A program made the translations under genes and the position numbers. Shown here in pieces: positions 33,670 to 43,898 of a DNA stretch of 64,000 bases. How positions within the stretch are numbered: the stretch's first letter is position 1; every line of letters begins with the position of its first letter. The stretch is from an uncultured Lachnospiraceae bacterium (GTDB taxonomy: Bacteria > Bacillota > Clostridia > Lachnospirales > Lachnospiraceae): contig CAOJQZ010000003.1 of the NCBI GenBank assembly GCA_948441955.1, forward strand, positions 1 to 64,000, in the 5' to 3' direction. The notes below the pieces were generated by a model. That model had not been told where the DNA came from, did no database searches, and saw only the letters and a program-made list of their open reading frames with translations.

Positions 33670-34167
33670 ATGCAGAGAGTATTTTCATTGATTGTAAACA
33701 ATGATCCGGGTGTGTTAAGCCGGATATCAGGACTGTTCAGCCGAAGGGGCTACAGTATTGACGGCATCACCGCAGGCGTGACGGCGGATCCCAGATTTAC
33801 AAGGATTACCATTGTGGGAAGCGGGGACGAGCTGATTCTTTCCCAGATTGAAAAGCAGGTAAGGAAACTGGAGGACGTAATTAAGATTAAGGTGCTGCCT
33901 CCGGAGGAATCTGTTTACCGTGAGCTTATGCTGGTGAAGATCCGCGCGGATGCAGCACAGAGAGCGGAGGCAATTGCGATTGCGGATATTTTCCGTGCAA
34001 AGATTGTTGACGTTGAGAAAGAATCTCTTATGATAGAGCTTACAGGAAACCAGTCAAAGCTGGAGGCATTTTTAAATCTTCTGGACGGTTTTGAGATCCT
34101 GGAGCTTGCAAGGACAGGAATTACCGGTCTTAAACGCGGAATAAAGGATGTCACATATATTGACTAG
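33670..34167 (+). CDS. ilvN: Acetolactate synthase small (regulatory) subunit
   Basis: A 165-residue regulatory chain with an N-terminal ACT domain (VFSLIVNNDPGVLSRISGLF, then RRGYSIDGIT) that binds valine, and a C-terminal ALS_ss_C domain. It controls the first common step of branched-chain amino acid synthesis. The large subunit gene ilvB, usually just upstream, is absent here: the gene before it encodes the YbjQ protein. It is followed after 44 bases by ilvC. Confidence 0.95.
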   Translation: MQRVFSLIVNNDPGVLSRISGLFSRRGYSIDGITAGVTADPRFTRITIVGSGDELILSQIEKQVRKLEDVIKIKVLPPEESVYRELMLVKIRADAAQRAEAIAIADIFRAKIVDVEKESLMIELTGNQSKLEAFLNLLDGFEILELARTGITGLKRGIKDVTYID

Positions 34168-34172
34168 GGTAA

Positions 34173-35222
<1,050 letters not shown>

Positions 35223-35249
35223 GCGGCAGGCAGAGAGCCGGTTACATAA

Positions 35250-35295
35250 AAAGCAGGAGGACAGAGACATTGTACATGACTGTCCTCCTGCTTTT
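35250..35295. terminator. Bidirectional terminator between ilvC and the M42 peptidase gene
   Basis: AAGCAGGAGGACA (35251-35263) and TGTCCTCCTGCTT (35281-35293) form a 13-bp perfect stem. T-runs stand on the right for ilvC and as A-runs on the left for the minus strand. Confidence 0.88.
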
Positions 35296-35298
35296 TTA

Positions 35299-36372
35299 TT
35301 AAAATGCTTCAATAAGCTTTGTATTCAGACGCTTTACAATCTCAACGGCCAGCTTTACACTGTTTTCGTAATCTGCCATACATGCGAAACCATGATGGGA
35401 GTGTATATAACGGACCGGAACTCCGATAACAATAACCGGAACACCGCCGTTTGAAATATGTATGGCGCCGCCGTTGGTGCCTCCTCCGGCACGTACTGAC
35501 TCCTGAACCGGGATTCCAAGCTTTCTTCCAAGCTCCAGGGCGAACCGCTGAAAACGGGGATTCGTAATCATGGAGCAATCATAATGACGCAGCATGGGCC
35601 CTTTCTTCATGGCAGTCTGAATCATATAGTCAGGTGCAAAGGTATCGTCTGCAGGACATCCTTCGAAACAGATGGCGATGTCAGGCTTTACAACGTCGCG
35701 GGTAACAAATGCGCCTCGCTCACCAATCTCCTCCTGTGTGGAAAGAACTCCCACAACATCTGTTTCAAGATGCTCTTCTTTTAAAGCTTCCATTGATTCC
35801 AAAACAGCCGCACAGCCCAGCCGGTTGTCAAATGCTTTGCCCAGCATCACATCTGTGGCTTCATTGTACTCAAAAGTAACATCCGGGACAACAGGCGCTC
35901 CAATATGGATATGGAATATCTCTTCCACCTCCTTCTTAGAAACAGCCCCGATGTCAATAACCATATCCTCAAAGGCCGGACACGATCCCCGTTCTTTAGC
36001 TGAAAGAAAGTGTACGGGGGTGCAGGCAACAATACCGGAAACCCAGCTGCCGTTATAGGTTTGTACCTTTACTTTATGTGCCGGAACTGAATAAGGCGCC
36101 CATCCCCCCTGGGGCAGAAAACGGAGAGTTCCATCTGGTTTAATTGCCTGAATAATAAAGCTTACCTCATCGCTGTGGGCATCCAGCATAACGACTGGTT
36201 TTTTACCGTCATTTTTATCACGGTTGATGTAAAGATTAAGATTACAGTCATGCCGTACGGTTCCCAGCCGTTTATCAGCAGCATATTTTTCTGCAATTCT
36301 GACTACTTCATCTTCGAAGCCGCAGGCGCCATATGCGTTTGACAAAGTTTCAATCAATTTTAATGAATCCAT
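35299..36372 (-). CDS. M42-family metallopeptidase
   Basis: A 357-residue cobalt/zinc aminopeptidase (glutamyl aminopeptidase/FrvX type). Metal-site segments are visible: LDAHSDEV near residues 63-70, GKAFDNRLG near 172-180, STQEEIGERGA near 210-220, CFEGCPADDTF near 236-246 and RYIHSHHGFA near 325-334. Such enzymes form large tetrahedral assemblies that degrade peptides. GGAAGG precedes its ATG. It adds to the many peptide-handling genes in this part of the window. Confidence 0.92.
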   Translation of the reverse strand: MDSLKLIETLSNAYGACGFEDEVVRIAEKYAADKRLGTVRHDCNLNLYINRDKNDGKKPVVMLDAHSDEVSFIIQAIKPDGTLRFLPQGGWAPYSVPAHKVKVQTYNGSWVSGIVACTPVHFLSAKERGSCPAFEDMVIDIGAVSKKEVEEIFHIHIGAPVVPDVTFEYNEATDVMLGKAFDNRLGCAAVLESMEALKEEHLETDVVGVLSTQEEIGERGAFVTRDVVKPDIAICFEGCPADDTFAPDYMIQTAMKKGPMLRHYDCSMITNPRFQRFALELGRKLGIPVQESVRAGGGTNGGAIHISNGGVPVIVIGVPVRYIHSHHGFACMADYENSVKLAVEIVKRLNTKLIEAF

Positions 36373-36424
36373 GTATTTTACCTTCCTTTCCCCAAATAGC
36401 TCTATATTTTAGCCAATTGCTGAT

Positions 36425-36453
36425 AGTGTATCACAACAAAAAGAGAAGTGCAA
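36425..36453 (-). promoter_or_regulatory. Promoter for the M42 peptidase gene
   Basis: On the minus strand: TTGCAC (36453-36448), a 17-base spacer, TACACT (36430-36425). Confidence 0.5.
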
Positions 36454-36528
36454 GATTTACATGATACAACCAATTATTACATATGTTGAAATGAATCGAC
36501 TTGAATCCAAATAATTTTGTAGATATTG

Positions 36529-36557
36529 TTGAAAAATATGGGAAATTATGGTAAAGT
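36529..36557 (+). promoter_or_regulatory. Possible promoter for the oligopeptide operon
   Basis: TTGAAA (36529-36534), a 17-base spacer, TAAAGT (36552-36557). The 250-base gap between the M42 gene and this operon is A+T-rich and shows no other gene or clear structured RNA. Confidence 0.45.
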
Positions 36558-36625
36558 TTATTAGTATATATTTTTTAAGTTTTTTTTAATAAACCCAATC
36601 GGGTAACTACAAGGGAGGATTTTTT

Positions 36626-38332
36626 ATGAAGAAAAAACTACTAAGTCTGCTGCTGGTAACAGCGATGACAGGCGCAGTCGCGCTTACGGGCTGCGGCGGA
36701 AAAGACGCAGGCGGCAGCGGCTCAGGCGACGGCGGCAGCGCCGGAGATCAGGAGGTTATCTTCCAGCTCACGGCAGACGCGGCAACTCTGGATACGATCC
36801 AGACATCTACAATGGCGGATCAGCGCAGTGCTGCGCCAATTTATGAGGGACTGTTAAGAAGACAGCTGGACGACGAAGGAAATCTGATTCTTGTTCCGGG
36901 TGCAGCAGAATCCTATGATGTGAACGATGATGAGACAGTTTATACCTTCCATCTTCAGCCGGAAGGTAAGTTTAGCGACGGAACACCTGTAACTGCAGAG
37001 GATGTTGTATATTCCTGGAGAAGGGCGTTTGATCCGGATCTTGCGTCTCCCCAGTCCTGGCAGCTTCAGGATATGGTTTTAAATGCAAAGGAATGCTTCG
37101 AAGGTGAGAAGCCTCTTGAGGAGCTTGGAATCAAGGCAGTTGATGAGAAGACCGTTGAGGTAACGCTGACTTCTCCGAATCCGAATTTCCTTACCGTACT
37201 GACTTTCCCGTTTGCAAGAATTGTCAGCAAGGAGTTCGTAGAGAGCAAAGGAAATAAATTCGGTTCCTCTGTAGAAGATGTTATGGGATCCGGACCGTTT
37301 AAGTTAGTTCAGTGGGATACTGGATCATCTATGGTGTTTGAGCCCAATGAGAACTACTGGGATAAAGAGAACGTACACCTGAACAAACTGACGCTTCAGG
37401 TTGTAGCAGAAGCATCTACTCTTGCACAGGCTCTGATGGGAAAAGAGATTGATATTGCAGAGCTGAATGATACGGACTGGAATGATCAGGTAGATGCGCT
37501 GGGGTACTATGAAGTTACAGAGGTACCGCAGATGTCTACGTATTTCTTTGTATTTAATTGTGACAAGCCGCAGCTTAATAACTGGAAGATCCGTCTTGCA
37601 CTTGCACTTGGTTTTGACCGTGAAAAATATAATGACGAAGTCTTTGACGGAAAGTATATTCCGGCATATTCCTTTTCACCGCCGATTTCTACTGTAGGAG
37701 ACGAGCTGTGGACAGATGTAGGCGGCGACAGTGTAGACTACTTAAAGACGATTGCAGAAAAATATCCGGATCCAAAAGCGCTTTTGATTGAAGGAATGAA
37801 GGAAGCAGGTCTTGGAGAGGATCCATCTGCACTTACAATTAAATATACAACACTGGGAACCACTGAGATTGTCAAAAAGTCTGCTGAATGGATGAAGCAG
37901 GAGCTGGAGGCAAATCTTGGAATTAACTTAAGCATTGAATTAACCGAGTGGAACGTAGCATATGATTTGATTGACGCCAGCGATTATGAGATGGCTTTTG
38001 GCGGCTGGAATGTAGATTCCGGTACAGAACCTATGCGTTTCCTTAAGCTGTTTGAACAGACAGAAGGATACTATGGCGGAGAGAAGGTTCACTGGACAGG
38101 CGGAAAATCAGAAGAATATTCAAAGTATGCCATTGAAATGCAGCAGATTTTTGACCCGGACAGACTGCTTGAACTTTACAAGCTGGCAGAGCCGCTTGTT
38201 CTGGAAGAAGCCCCGGTAACTCCGGTATACTTTACAAAACAAAGAACTTTGATTGCAAATAATATTGAAGGCTATCAGGTTCATCCATTCTTACTTCAGG
38301 ATTTTGTTGGTGTTAAAAAGACAGCTGAATAA
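36626..38332 (+). CDS. Oligopeptide-binding lipoprotein (OppA/DppE-like)
   Basis: A 568-residue extracytoplasmic binding protein (SBP family 5). The signal peptide ends in the lipobox LTGC with Cys23 as the lipid-modified residue, followed by a Gly/Ser-rich linker. The family segments YEGLLRR, FHLQPEGKFSDGTPVTAEDV and RLALALGFDREKY are present. It captures peptides for the permease encoded downstream. AAGGGAGGA precedes the ATG. A large intergenic hairpin separates it from the permease genes. Confidence 0.93.
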   Translation: MKKKLLSLLLVTAMTGAVALTGCGGKDAGGSGSGDGGSAGDQEVIFQLTADAATLDTIQTSTMADQRSAAPIYEGLLRRQLDDEGNLILVPGAAESYDVNDDETVYTFHLQPEGKFSDGTPVTAEDVVYSWRRAFDPDLASPQSWQLQDMVLNAKECFEGEKPLEELGIKAVDEKTVEVTLTSPNPNFLTVLTFPFARIVSKEFVESKGNKFGSSVEDVMGSGPFKLVQWDTGSSMVFEPNENYWDKENVHLNKLTLQVVAEASTLAQALMGKEIDIAELNDTDWNDQVDALGYYEVTEVPQMSTYFFVFNCDKPQLNNWKIRLALALGFDREKYNDEVFDGKYIPAYSFSPPISTVGDELWTDVGGDSVDYLKTIAEKYPDPKALLIEGMKEAGLGEDPSALTIKYTTLGTTEIVKKSAEWMKQELEANLGINLSIELTEWNVAYDLIDASDYEMAFGGWNVDSGTEPMRFLKLFEQTEGYYGGEKVHWTGGKSEEYSKYAIEMQQIFDPDRLLELYKLAEPLVLEEAPVTPVYFTKQRTLIANNIEGYQVHPFLLQDFVGVKKTAE

Positions 38333-38342
38333 TCTGTAAATA

Positions 38343-38393
38343 TATCCCTGCCGCTGTTTGGACTATTCACAGGGAAAGACAGTGACAGGGATA
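38343..38393 (+). promoter_or_regulatory. Intergenic stem-loop between oppA-like and oppB-like genes
   Basis: A 17-base arm (38343-38359) pairs with 38377-38393, with one mismatch and two G-U pairs, around a 17-base loop. No T-run follows, so it is more likely an mRNA-stabilising or partial-attenuation hairpin than a full terminator. Such hairpins raise binding-protein mRNA over permease mRNA in many ABC operons. Confidence 0.6.
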
Positions 38394-38428
38394 ATTCATA
38401 TCTATCTGTTTGGAGTAAGGAGAAAATT

Positions 38429-39364
38429 ATGGGAAAATTCATTTTAAAACGGTTTGTATATGCAGTAATTTCACTTGCTATTATTGCAACCGTATCCTTT
38501 TTCTTGATATGTATGAAGCCCGGCGATCCGATTGCCGCAAAGGTTTCACAGCTTCCTGAATCCTCAAGAAAGGTTCTGGTTGTAAAATATGGATTAGATC
38601 AGCCCATGTTCACAAGGTTTACAGAATATATGAAGGGACTGATTACGGAAGGGAATCTGGGAGATTCCATTGTTTATGAAGGACGTAATGTTAATATGAT
38701 GCTGAAAACCAGCGCGGTTGTTTCAGCCAAAATTGGACTTATAGCAATTGCCATTCAGGTTATAATCGGTGTACTTTTAGGCATGATACAGGCGCTTTAC
38801 AGAGGAAAGCTAAGTGATCAGATCATTCGGGTAATGGTGGTACTGGCTATTTGTATCCCATCCTTTGTATTCTGCGCACTTCTTCAGTATTTTATTGGAT
38901 TTAAGGGGCAGCTTACACCCATTATGGGATGGGGAAAGCCGGTTCATTATATCCTGCCAGTGGCGGCATACGCAATTCCAGGCATCGCTACCTACTGTAA
39001 ATATATGAGGACCAGCACCATAGGTGTTTTAGGCGAAGATTATATTTTAACAGCAACGGCAAAGGGCTGCAGCCAGACCCGGCTTGTTTTTAAGCATATA
39101 TTTAGGAATGCGATTCTTCCGGTTGTTACAATGGTGCCGGTTGCAATCAGCAATGTGTTTGCCGGTTCAATGGTAATTGAAAAGTTTTTCTCTATTCCCG
39201 GAATGGGACAGCATTATGTAAAGGCAGTAAGCGATTCCGACCCGTATATGATTCTCGGTATGGCAATTTTCTTTGCACTTACATATATTATTTCGCTGTT
39301 TTTTGTGGACGTCCTGTACGGTTTGGTTGATCCGCGTATCCGTGTAGCGAAAAGCGCTGATTAG
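38429..39364 (+). CDS. Oligopeptide ABC transporter permease (OppB/DppB-like)
   Basis: A 311-residue permease with about six membrane segments and the coupling motif TATAKGCSQTRLVFKHIFRN (residues 209-228). The N-terminal helix FILKRFVYAVISLAIIATVS followed by a large extracytoplasmic loop is typical of OppB. It pairs with the downstream OppC-like protein. AAGGAG precedes its ATG. Confidence 0.94.
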   Translation: MGKFILKRFVYAVISLAIIATVSFFLICMKPGDPIAAKVSQLPESSRKVLVVKYGLDQPMFTRFTEYMKGLITEGNLGDSIVYEGRNVNMMLKTSAVVSAKIGLIAIAIQVIIGVLLGMIQALYRGKLSDQIIRVMVVLAICIPSFVFCALLQYFIGFKGQLTPIMGWGKPVHYILPVAAYAIPGIATYCKYMRTSTIGVLGEDYILTATAKGCSQTRLVFKHIFRNAILPVVTMVPVAISNVFAGSMVIEKFFSIPGMGQHYVKAVSDSDPYMILGMAIFFALTYIISLFFVDVLYGLVDPRIRVAKSAD

Positions 39365-39372
39365 GAGGAGCT

Positions 39373-40305
39373 ATGGAATTGAATAACAATATAACATTTG
39401 CGGAAGATGATTTTGAAGTAATAGGAACAAAGGGCCTTGACGCCGAAAAAATCAGTAAGCCAAGTGTAACCTTCTGGTCAGATGTATGGAGAAGGTTCCG
39501 GGCTAACAAGCTTTCAATGCTTGGTTTGATCATATTGATTTTAGTTGTGCTTATGGTATGCTTCGGACCATTTGTTTCAGGAAAAGATTATCAATTTATA
39601 GATTACAGTATTAAGAATCTGCGTCCAAATGGGACATATTGGTTTGGAACAGATGAGATGGGACGGGATATATTTACCCGTGTATGTTACGGCGGACGTA
39701 TTTCAATTATTATTGGTATTGCATGTACCCTTGTAAGCTTCCTGATTGGAAGCACTTTAGGAGGAGTTGCCGGATATCTGGGCGGTAAAATTGATGACTT
39801 TATTATGCGTGTCATTGAGATTATAAGCTCCATCCCCTACCTGGTGCTGGTAGTAATCCTTTCCTTTGTTTTAGGAAGGAGTATGTTCTCATTGGTGTTT
39901 GCAATGACCATTACGGCATGGACCGGTACGGCCCGTATGGTGCGGGGACAGGTTATGCAGCTTAAGGGACAGGATTTTGTTTCGGCGGCAATCGCTTTAG
40001 GCTCCAGCCCGTCAAGAATTATTGTCAAACACCTGCTGCCAAATACGCTGGGTATTATTATTGTAAACCTGACCCTTTCCATACCGAACTTTATATTTTC
40101 CGAATCGTTCTTAAGTTACATCGGACTGGGTGTGCAGCCTCCGGAGACAAGCTGGGGAGCATTGGCGTCCCTTTATCAGACGCGGCTGATGTTTGATCCG
40201 TATCAGTTGTTTTTTCCGTGTCTGATGATTGTATTGACTGTATTATCTTTTCATCTGATCGGTGACGGACTGACTGACGCACTCGATCCTAAACTGAGAA
40301 AGTAG
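39373..40305 (+). CDS. Oligopeptide ABC transporter permease (OppC/DppC-like)
   Basis: A 310-residue permease, the second channel subunit. After a cytoplasmic N-terminal stretch of about 45 residues come six membrane segments. The motif GTDEMGRDIFTRVCYGGRIS and the coupling-loop segment SAAIALGSSPSRIIVKHLLP are diagnostic. It begins eight bases after the OppB-like gene, with GGAGG before its ATG. Confidence 0.94.
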   Translation: MELNNNITFAEDDFEVIGTKGLDAEKISKPSVTFWSDVWRRFRANKLSMLGLIILILVVLMVCFGPFVSGKDYQFIDYSIKNLRPNGTYWFGTDEMGRDIFTRVCYGGRISIIIGIACTLVSFLIGSTLGGVAGYLGGKIDDFIMRVIEIISSIPYLVLVVILSFVLGRSMFSLVFAMTITAWTGTARMVRGQVMQLKGQDFVSAAIALGSSPSRIIVKHLLPNTLGIIIVNLTLSIPNFIFSESFLSYIGLGVQPPETSWGALASLYQTRLMFDPYQLFFPCLMIVLTVLSFHLIGDGLTDALDPKLRK

Positions 40306-40313
40306 GAGAAAAA

Positions 40314-41339
40314 ATGGCTGAGAAATTGTTAGAAGTAAAAGATTTAGAAGTGTCTTTTAAGACCTACGCAGGCATTGTCAAAGCTGTCAGAGGCGTGAAT
40401 TTCTATGTGAACAAGGGCGAGACGCTGGCGCTGGTAGGAGAATCCGGCTGCGGAAAGACAGTGACTGCAAAATCAATTATCGGTATTTTAGCAAAGCATC
40501 AGACGATGATTAGCGATAAATCCCAGATTATTCTGAATGGAAGAGATATATTAAAGCTCTCTGAAAAAGAGATGAGGAAGGTACGGGGAAATGAAGTTTC
40601 TATGATTTTTCAGGATCCAATGACTTCCTTAAATCCAACAGCAAGAATCGGGGCTCAGATTGCGGAAGGAATCCGGCTTCATACAGACAAATCCAAGGAG
40701 GATATTTATGGGGAGGTATTACGGCTTTTAGAACTGGTAAGAATACCGAATCCCAAAGTACGGATGAACCAGTATCCTCATGAATTTTCCGGAGGTATGA
40801 GACAGAGGGCAATGATTGCTGTTGCATTGGCCTGCAATCCGGATCTTCTGATAGCGGACGAGCCAACCACTGCGCTGGATGTTACAATTCAGGCCCAGAT
40901 TATGGACTTGATGTCTGATATTCAGAAGGAATTTAACACAGCAATTATTCTTGTTACCCATGATCTTGGAGTGGTGGCAGCCCATGCCCACAGAATCCAG
41001 GTAATGTATGCGGGGACATTTCTTGAAAAGGGAACGGTTGATGAGATATTCTATCAGCCCAGGCATCCGTATACAATGGCGCTGTTAAAATCCGTGCCGA
41101 CCTTGAACATGGAAAATAAGGCGAATCTGTATTCCCTTGAAGGAACGCCGCCGGATCTCCTAAATCCACCGGCCGGATGCGCTTTCGCACCAAGATGCGA
41201 ATATGGTATGAAAATATGCAGAAAAGCTGTACCGGAAAATACAGTATTTTCTGACACGCATATCTGTGACTGCTGGATGCTTAGCGAGGAGGCAAAAAAG
41301 CGGGGCATCATAGAACTGAGTGGAGGAATCAGGGCATGA
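40314..41339 (+). CDS. Oligopeptide ABC transporter ATP-binding protein (OppD-like)
   Basis: A 341-residue ATPase. Walker A GESGCGKTVT is near residues 43-52, the signature FSGGMRQRAMIAVAL near 159-173, and Walker B LLIADEPTTALD near 179-190. The C-terminal oligo_HPY region carries four cysteines (CAFAPRCEYGMKIC, then CDCW), which in relatives of OppD/DppD bind an iron-sulphur cluster. Its TGA overlaps the ATG of the OppF-like gene by four bases. Confidence 0.94.
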   Translation: MAEKLLEVKDLEVSFKTYAGIVKAVRGVNFYVNKGETLALVGESGCGKTVTAKSIIGILAKHQTMISDKSQIILNGRDILKLSEKEMRKVRGNEVSMIFQDPMTSLNPTARIGAQIAEGIRLHTDKSKEDIYGEVLRLLELVRIPNPKVRMNQYPHEFSGGMRQRAMIAVALACNPDLLIADEPTTALDVTIQAQIMDLMSDIQKEFNTAIILVTHDLGVVAAHAHRIQVMYAGTFLEKGTVDEIFYQPRHPYTMALLKSVPTLNMENKANLYSLEGTPPDLLNPPAGCAFAPRCEYGMKICRKAVPENTVFSDTHICDCWMLSEEAKKRGIIELSGGIRA

Positions 41340-42295
41340 GTGAAAAAAAAGTACTAGTAGAGGTGAAGGACCTTAAGAAGCATTTTAAGGTTGGTAAAAA
41401 TGCAATTTTGAAAGCAGTTGACGGAATTGACTTTAAGATATATAAGGGCGAAACACTGGGGCTGGTAGGAGAATCCGGCTGCGGAAAAACGACCTGCGGC
41501 AAGACGGTAATGGGGCTTTACCCGGCAACCTCCGGCGAGATTATATTTGACGGAATCAAGGTGAATGAGCTAAAGGGAAAAGAGAAGAAGGACTTTACAA
41601 GAAAGGCTCAGATTATCTTTCAGGATCCCTATTCTTCGCTGGATCCCCGTATGACGGTAGGAGATATTATTGGTGAGGGAATTGATATTCACGGACTCTA
41701 TACAGGTCAGGAGAGAACAGATAAGATCTATGAGCTGTTAGGTACGATTGGGCTGACAAGTGAGCATGCCAACCGTTTCCCTCATGAATTTTCAGGCGGA
41801 CAGAGACAGCGTATCGGCATTGCCAGAGCGCTGGCCATAGAACCGGAGTTCATTGTATGTGACGAGCCTATTTCAGCTCTTGACGTGTCCATTCAAGCCC
41901 AGATTATCAATCTGTTAATCCGGCTCCAGAAAGAGCGGGAGCTTACCTATCTGTTTATTGCGCACGACCTTTCAATGGTAAAGCATATTTCTGACAGAGT
42001 AGGTGTTATGTATCTGGGTAAGATGGTGGAAATGGCGCCTTCCTATGAGTTGTATACAAATCCAAAGCATCCTTATACGGAGGCGCTGATGTCGGCAATA
42101 CCGATTCCGGATCCTGAGGTGGAGAGAGAAAAGAAGCAGATTAAAATAGAAGGGGAAATTCCAAGCCCTATCAATCCGAAGCCGGGATGCCGGTTTGCAT
42201 CCAGATGCCGTTATGCAACAGAACTCTGCAGGCAGGAGACGCCAAAGCTTAAAGAAGTAGGACCGGAGCATTTTGCTGCCTGTCATAACAGGTAA
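41336..42295 (+). CDS. Oligopeptide ABC transporter ATP-binding protein (OppF-like)
   Basis: A 319-residue ATPase, partner of the OppD-like protein. Walker A GESGCGKTTCGKT is near residues 45-57, the signature FSGGQRQRIGIARAL near 154-168 and Walker B FIVCDEPISALD near 173-184. The C-terminal oligo_HPY region ends with CRFASRCRYATELC. It is the last gene of the five-gene peptide operon and is followed by a terminator shared with rpsT. Confidence 0.94.
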   Translation: MSEKKVLVEVKDLKKHFKVGKNAILKAVDGIDFKIYKGETLGLVGESGCGKTTCGKTVMGLYPATSGEIIFDGIKVNELKGKEKKDFTRKAQIIFQDPYSSLDPRMTVGDIIGEGIDIHGLYTGQERTDKIYELLGTIGLTSEHANRFPHEFSGGQRQRIGIARALAIEPEFIVCDEPISALDVSIQAQIINLLIRLQKERELTYLFIAHDLSMVKHISDRVGVMYLGKMVEMAPSYELYTNPKHPYTEALMSAIPIPDPEVEREKKQIKIEGEIPSPINPKPGCRFASRCRYATELCRQETPKLKEVGPEHFAACHNR

Positions 42296-42318
42296 ATAAT
42301 TGTATTATATTCTAAACG

Positions 42319-42357
42319 AAAAAGGACATCCATATGACGGAATGGATGTCCTTTTAA
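42319..42357. terminator. Bidirectional terminator between the opp operon and rpsT
   Basis: AAAGGACATCCAT (42321-42333) and ATGGATGTCCTTT (42342-42354) form a 13-bp perfect stem with flanking A- and T-runs on both sides. Confidence 0.88.
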
Positions 42358-42367
42358 TTGTTGTCTA

Positions 42368-42631
42368 TTAAGAAATTGCGTTAACAGCTTTTGTCAAACG
42401 GGAAACTTTTCTTGCGCATGTATTCTTATGATATACGCCCTTGCTTCCTGCTTTATTAATCTCAACGATCGCAACCTTTAATGCGTCTGCAGCTAAAGCG
42501 GCATCTTTGTTTGCTACAGCTGTCTCAACCTTTTTTACGCAAGTTTTTACTTTTGATTTGATTGCCTTATTTCTGGCAGCTTTTGTTTCGTTTACTAAGA
42601 TTCTCTTCTTTGCAGATTTGATATTAGCCAA
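42368..42631 (-). CDS. rpsT: 30S ribosomal protein S20
   Basis: An 87-residue small-subunit protein that binds 16S rRNA early in assembly. The sequence ANIKSAKKRI at the N-terminus and the Lys/Ala-rich helices are characteristic. The start is TTG at 42631, seven bases after GGAGGTGG; a further upstream TTG would add MEVDK, which lies on the ribosome site itself. The use of UUG as initiator is also known for rpsT of Escherichia coli, where it takes part in autoregulation. It is a single-gene unit divergent from gpr. Confidence 0.94.
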   Translation of the reverse strand: MANIKSAKKRILVNETKAARNKAIKSKVKTCVKKVETAVANKDAALAADALKVAIVEINKAGSKGVYHKNTCARKVSRLTKAVNAIS

Positions 42632-42827
42632 TTTGTCCACCTCCAATATCTCATATTTCGACTTTTGTTATCGATTCCTGATTCGTTAGAGCCGGACACG
42701 GACGTTCTAACGAAACATACGTATTTATTTTAGTGCACGGGAGTTGTTCTGTCAATACATATTTCCTGAAATATTGTAAAAACTATGGAGTGTAACGGAA
42801 TACTTATTAAGTGAGGGAGTGCTTAAG

Positions 42828-43793
42828 ATGGTGGAAAAGTATAGTATCAGAACTGATTTGGCTTTGGAACAGAAGGAGAGATTTGAGGCGGATCAGGTCG
42901 AGGTGCAGGGAGTAGTGCTTACAGAGGAGGTGGATGAGGAACGGGAAATTAAGGTTACAACCGTAAAAATTGAGACAGAGAACGGGGCTAAGGTGATGCA
43001 AAAGCCTGTGGGGACCTATGTTACGATGGAGGCGCCGAATATGGCGGTGCCGGATGAGGATTATCACAGGGAAATTTCAGCGGAGATTAAAAAGCTCTTG
43101 GAGCGTTTTCTGGAAAGCGGCAGAAAAGAGTATTCAGCCCTTGTAGTGGGGCTTGGAAACCGAAAGGTAACGCCGGATGCACTGGGGCCCTATGTTGTGG
43201 ATAACTTAAACATTACCAGACATATTGTAAAGGAATACGGAAAATATGCTATGGGAGAGGAGCATGCGAGACTTGTCAGCGCTATTGTGCCTGGGGTAAT
43301 GGGACAGACGGGAATGGAAACGGTAGAAATTATAAGAGGGGTTGTAAGCGAGACAAAGCCGGACTTCATTATTGCTATAGACGCGTTGGCGGCCAGAAGC
43401 TCAAAGCGCCTGAACCGGACGATTCAGATTGCGGATACCGGAATTAATCCAGGGTCAGGCGTGGGAAATCACAGGAATGCTATCACAGAGGAGACGGTCG
43501 GAGTGCCGGTCCTTGCTATAGGCGTCCCTACAGTTGTGGACGCAGCCACTATCGTTAATGATACAATGGAAAATTTTATCGCGGCGCTTGAGGAATCCGA
43601 GTCATTAAAAGGGGTAGGCGTTGTCATGCAGGGATACACTGCCGGGGAAAAATACGAACTTGTGAAGGAGCTGATTTCACCCCATCTGAACGGCCTTTTT
43701 GTAACTCCAAAGGATATTGATGAAACGGTAAAGCGCATCAGCTATACTATATCAGAGTCTCTGAATATGTTATTTTCAGGTGAATGCATATAA
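42828..43793 (+). CDS. gpr: Germination protease GPR
   Basis: A 321-residue protease that degrades small acid-soluble proteins when spores germinate. The N-terminal segment YSIRTDLALE resembles the site where the zymogen removes its own propeptide. The core contains VVGLGNRKVTPDALGP, DALAARSSKRLNRTIQ and NPGSGVGNHRNA. ATG at 42828 lies eight bases after GAGGGAG; GTG at 42819 is less likely. Expression in the forespore is expected from the family. It is followed by spoIIP as in many spore formers. Confidence 0.95.
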   Translation: MVEKYSIRTDLALEQKERFEADQVEVQGVVLTEEVDEEREIKVTTVKIETENGAKVMQKPVGTYVTMEAPNMAVPDEDYHREISAEIKKLLERFLESGRKEYSALVVGLGNRKVTPDALGPYVVDNLNITRHIVKEYGKYAMGEEHARLVSAIVPGVMGQTGMETVEIIRGVVSETKPDFIIAIDALAARSSKRLNRTIQIADTGINPGSGVGNHRNAITEETVGVPVLAIGVPTVVDAATIVNDTMENFIAALEESESLKGVGVVMQGYTAGEKYELVKELISPHLNGLFVTPKDIDETVKRISYTISESLNMLFSGECI

Positions 43794-43898
43794 GAAGGAA
43801 TATTTTCAGGCGGCTGTATTTTTAAAGAGGGACATGCACATAATGGGAAATCTTTCGTCATATAGTGTTAAGACGAAAAATAACAGCGGAGTGATAAG

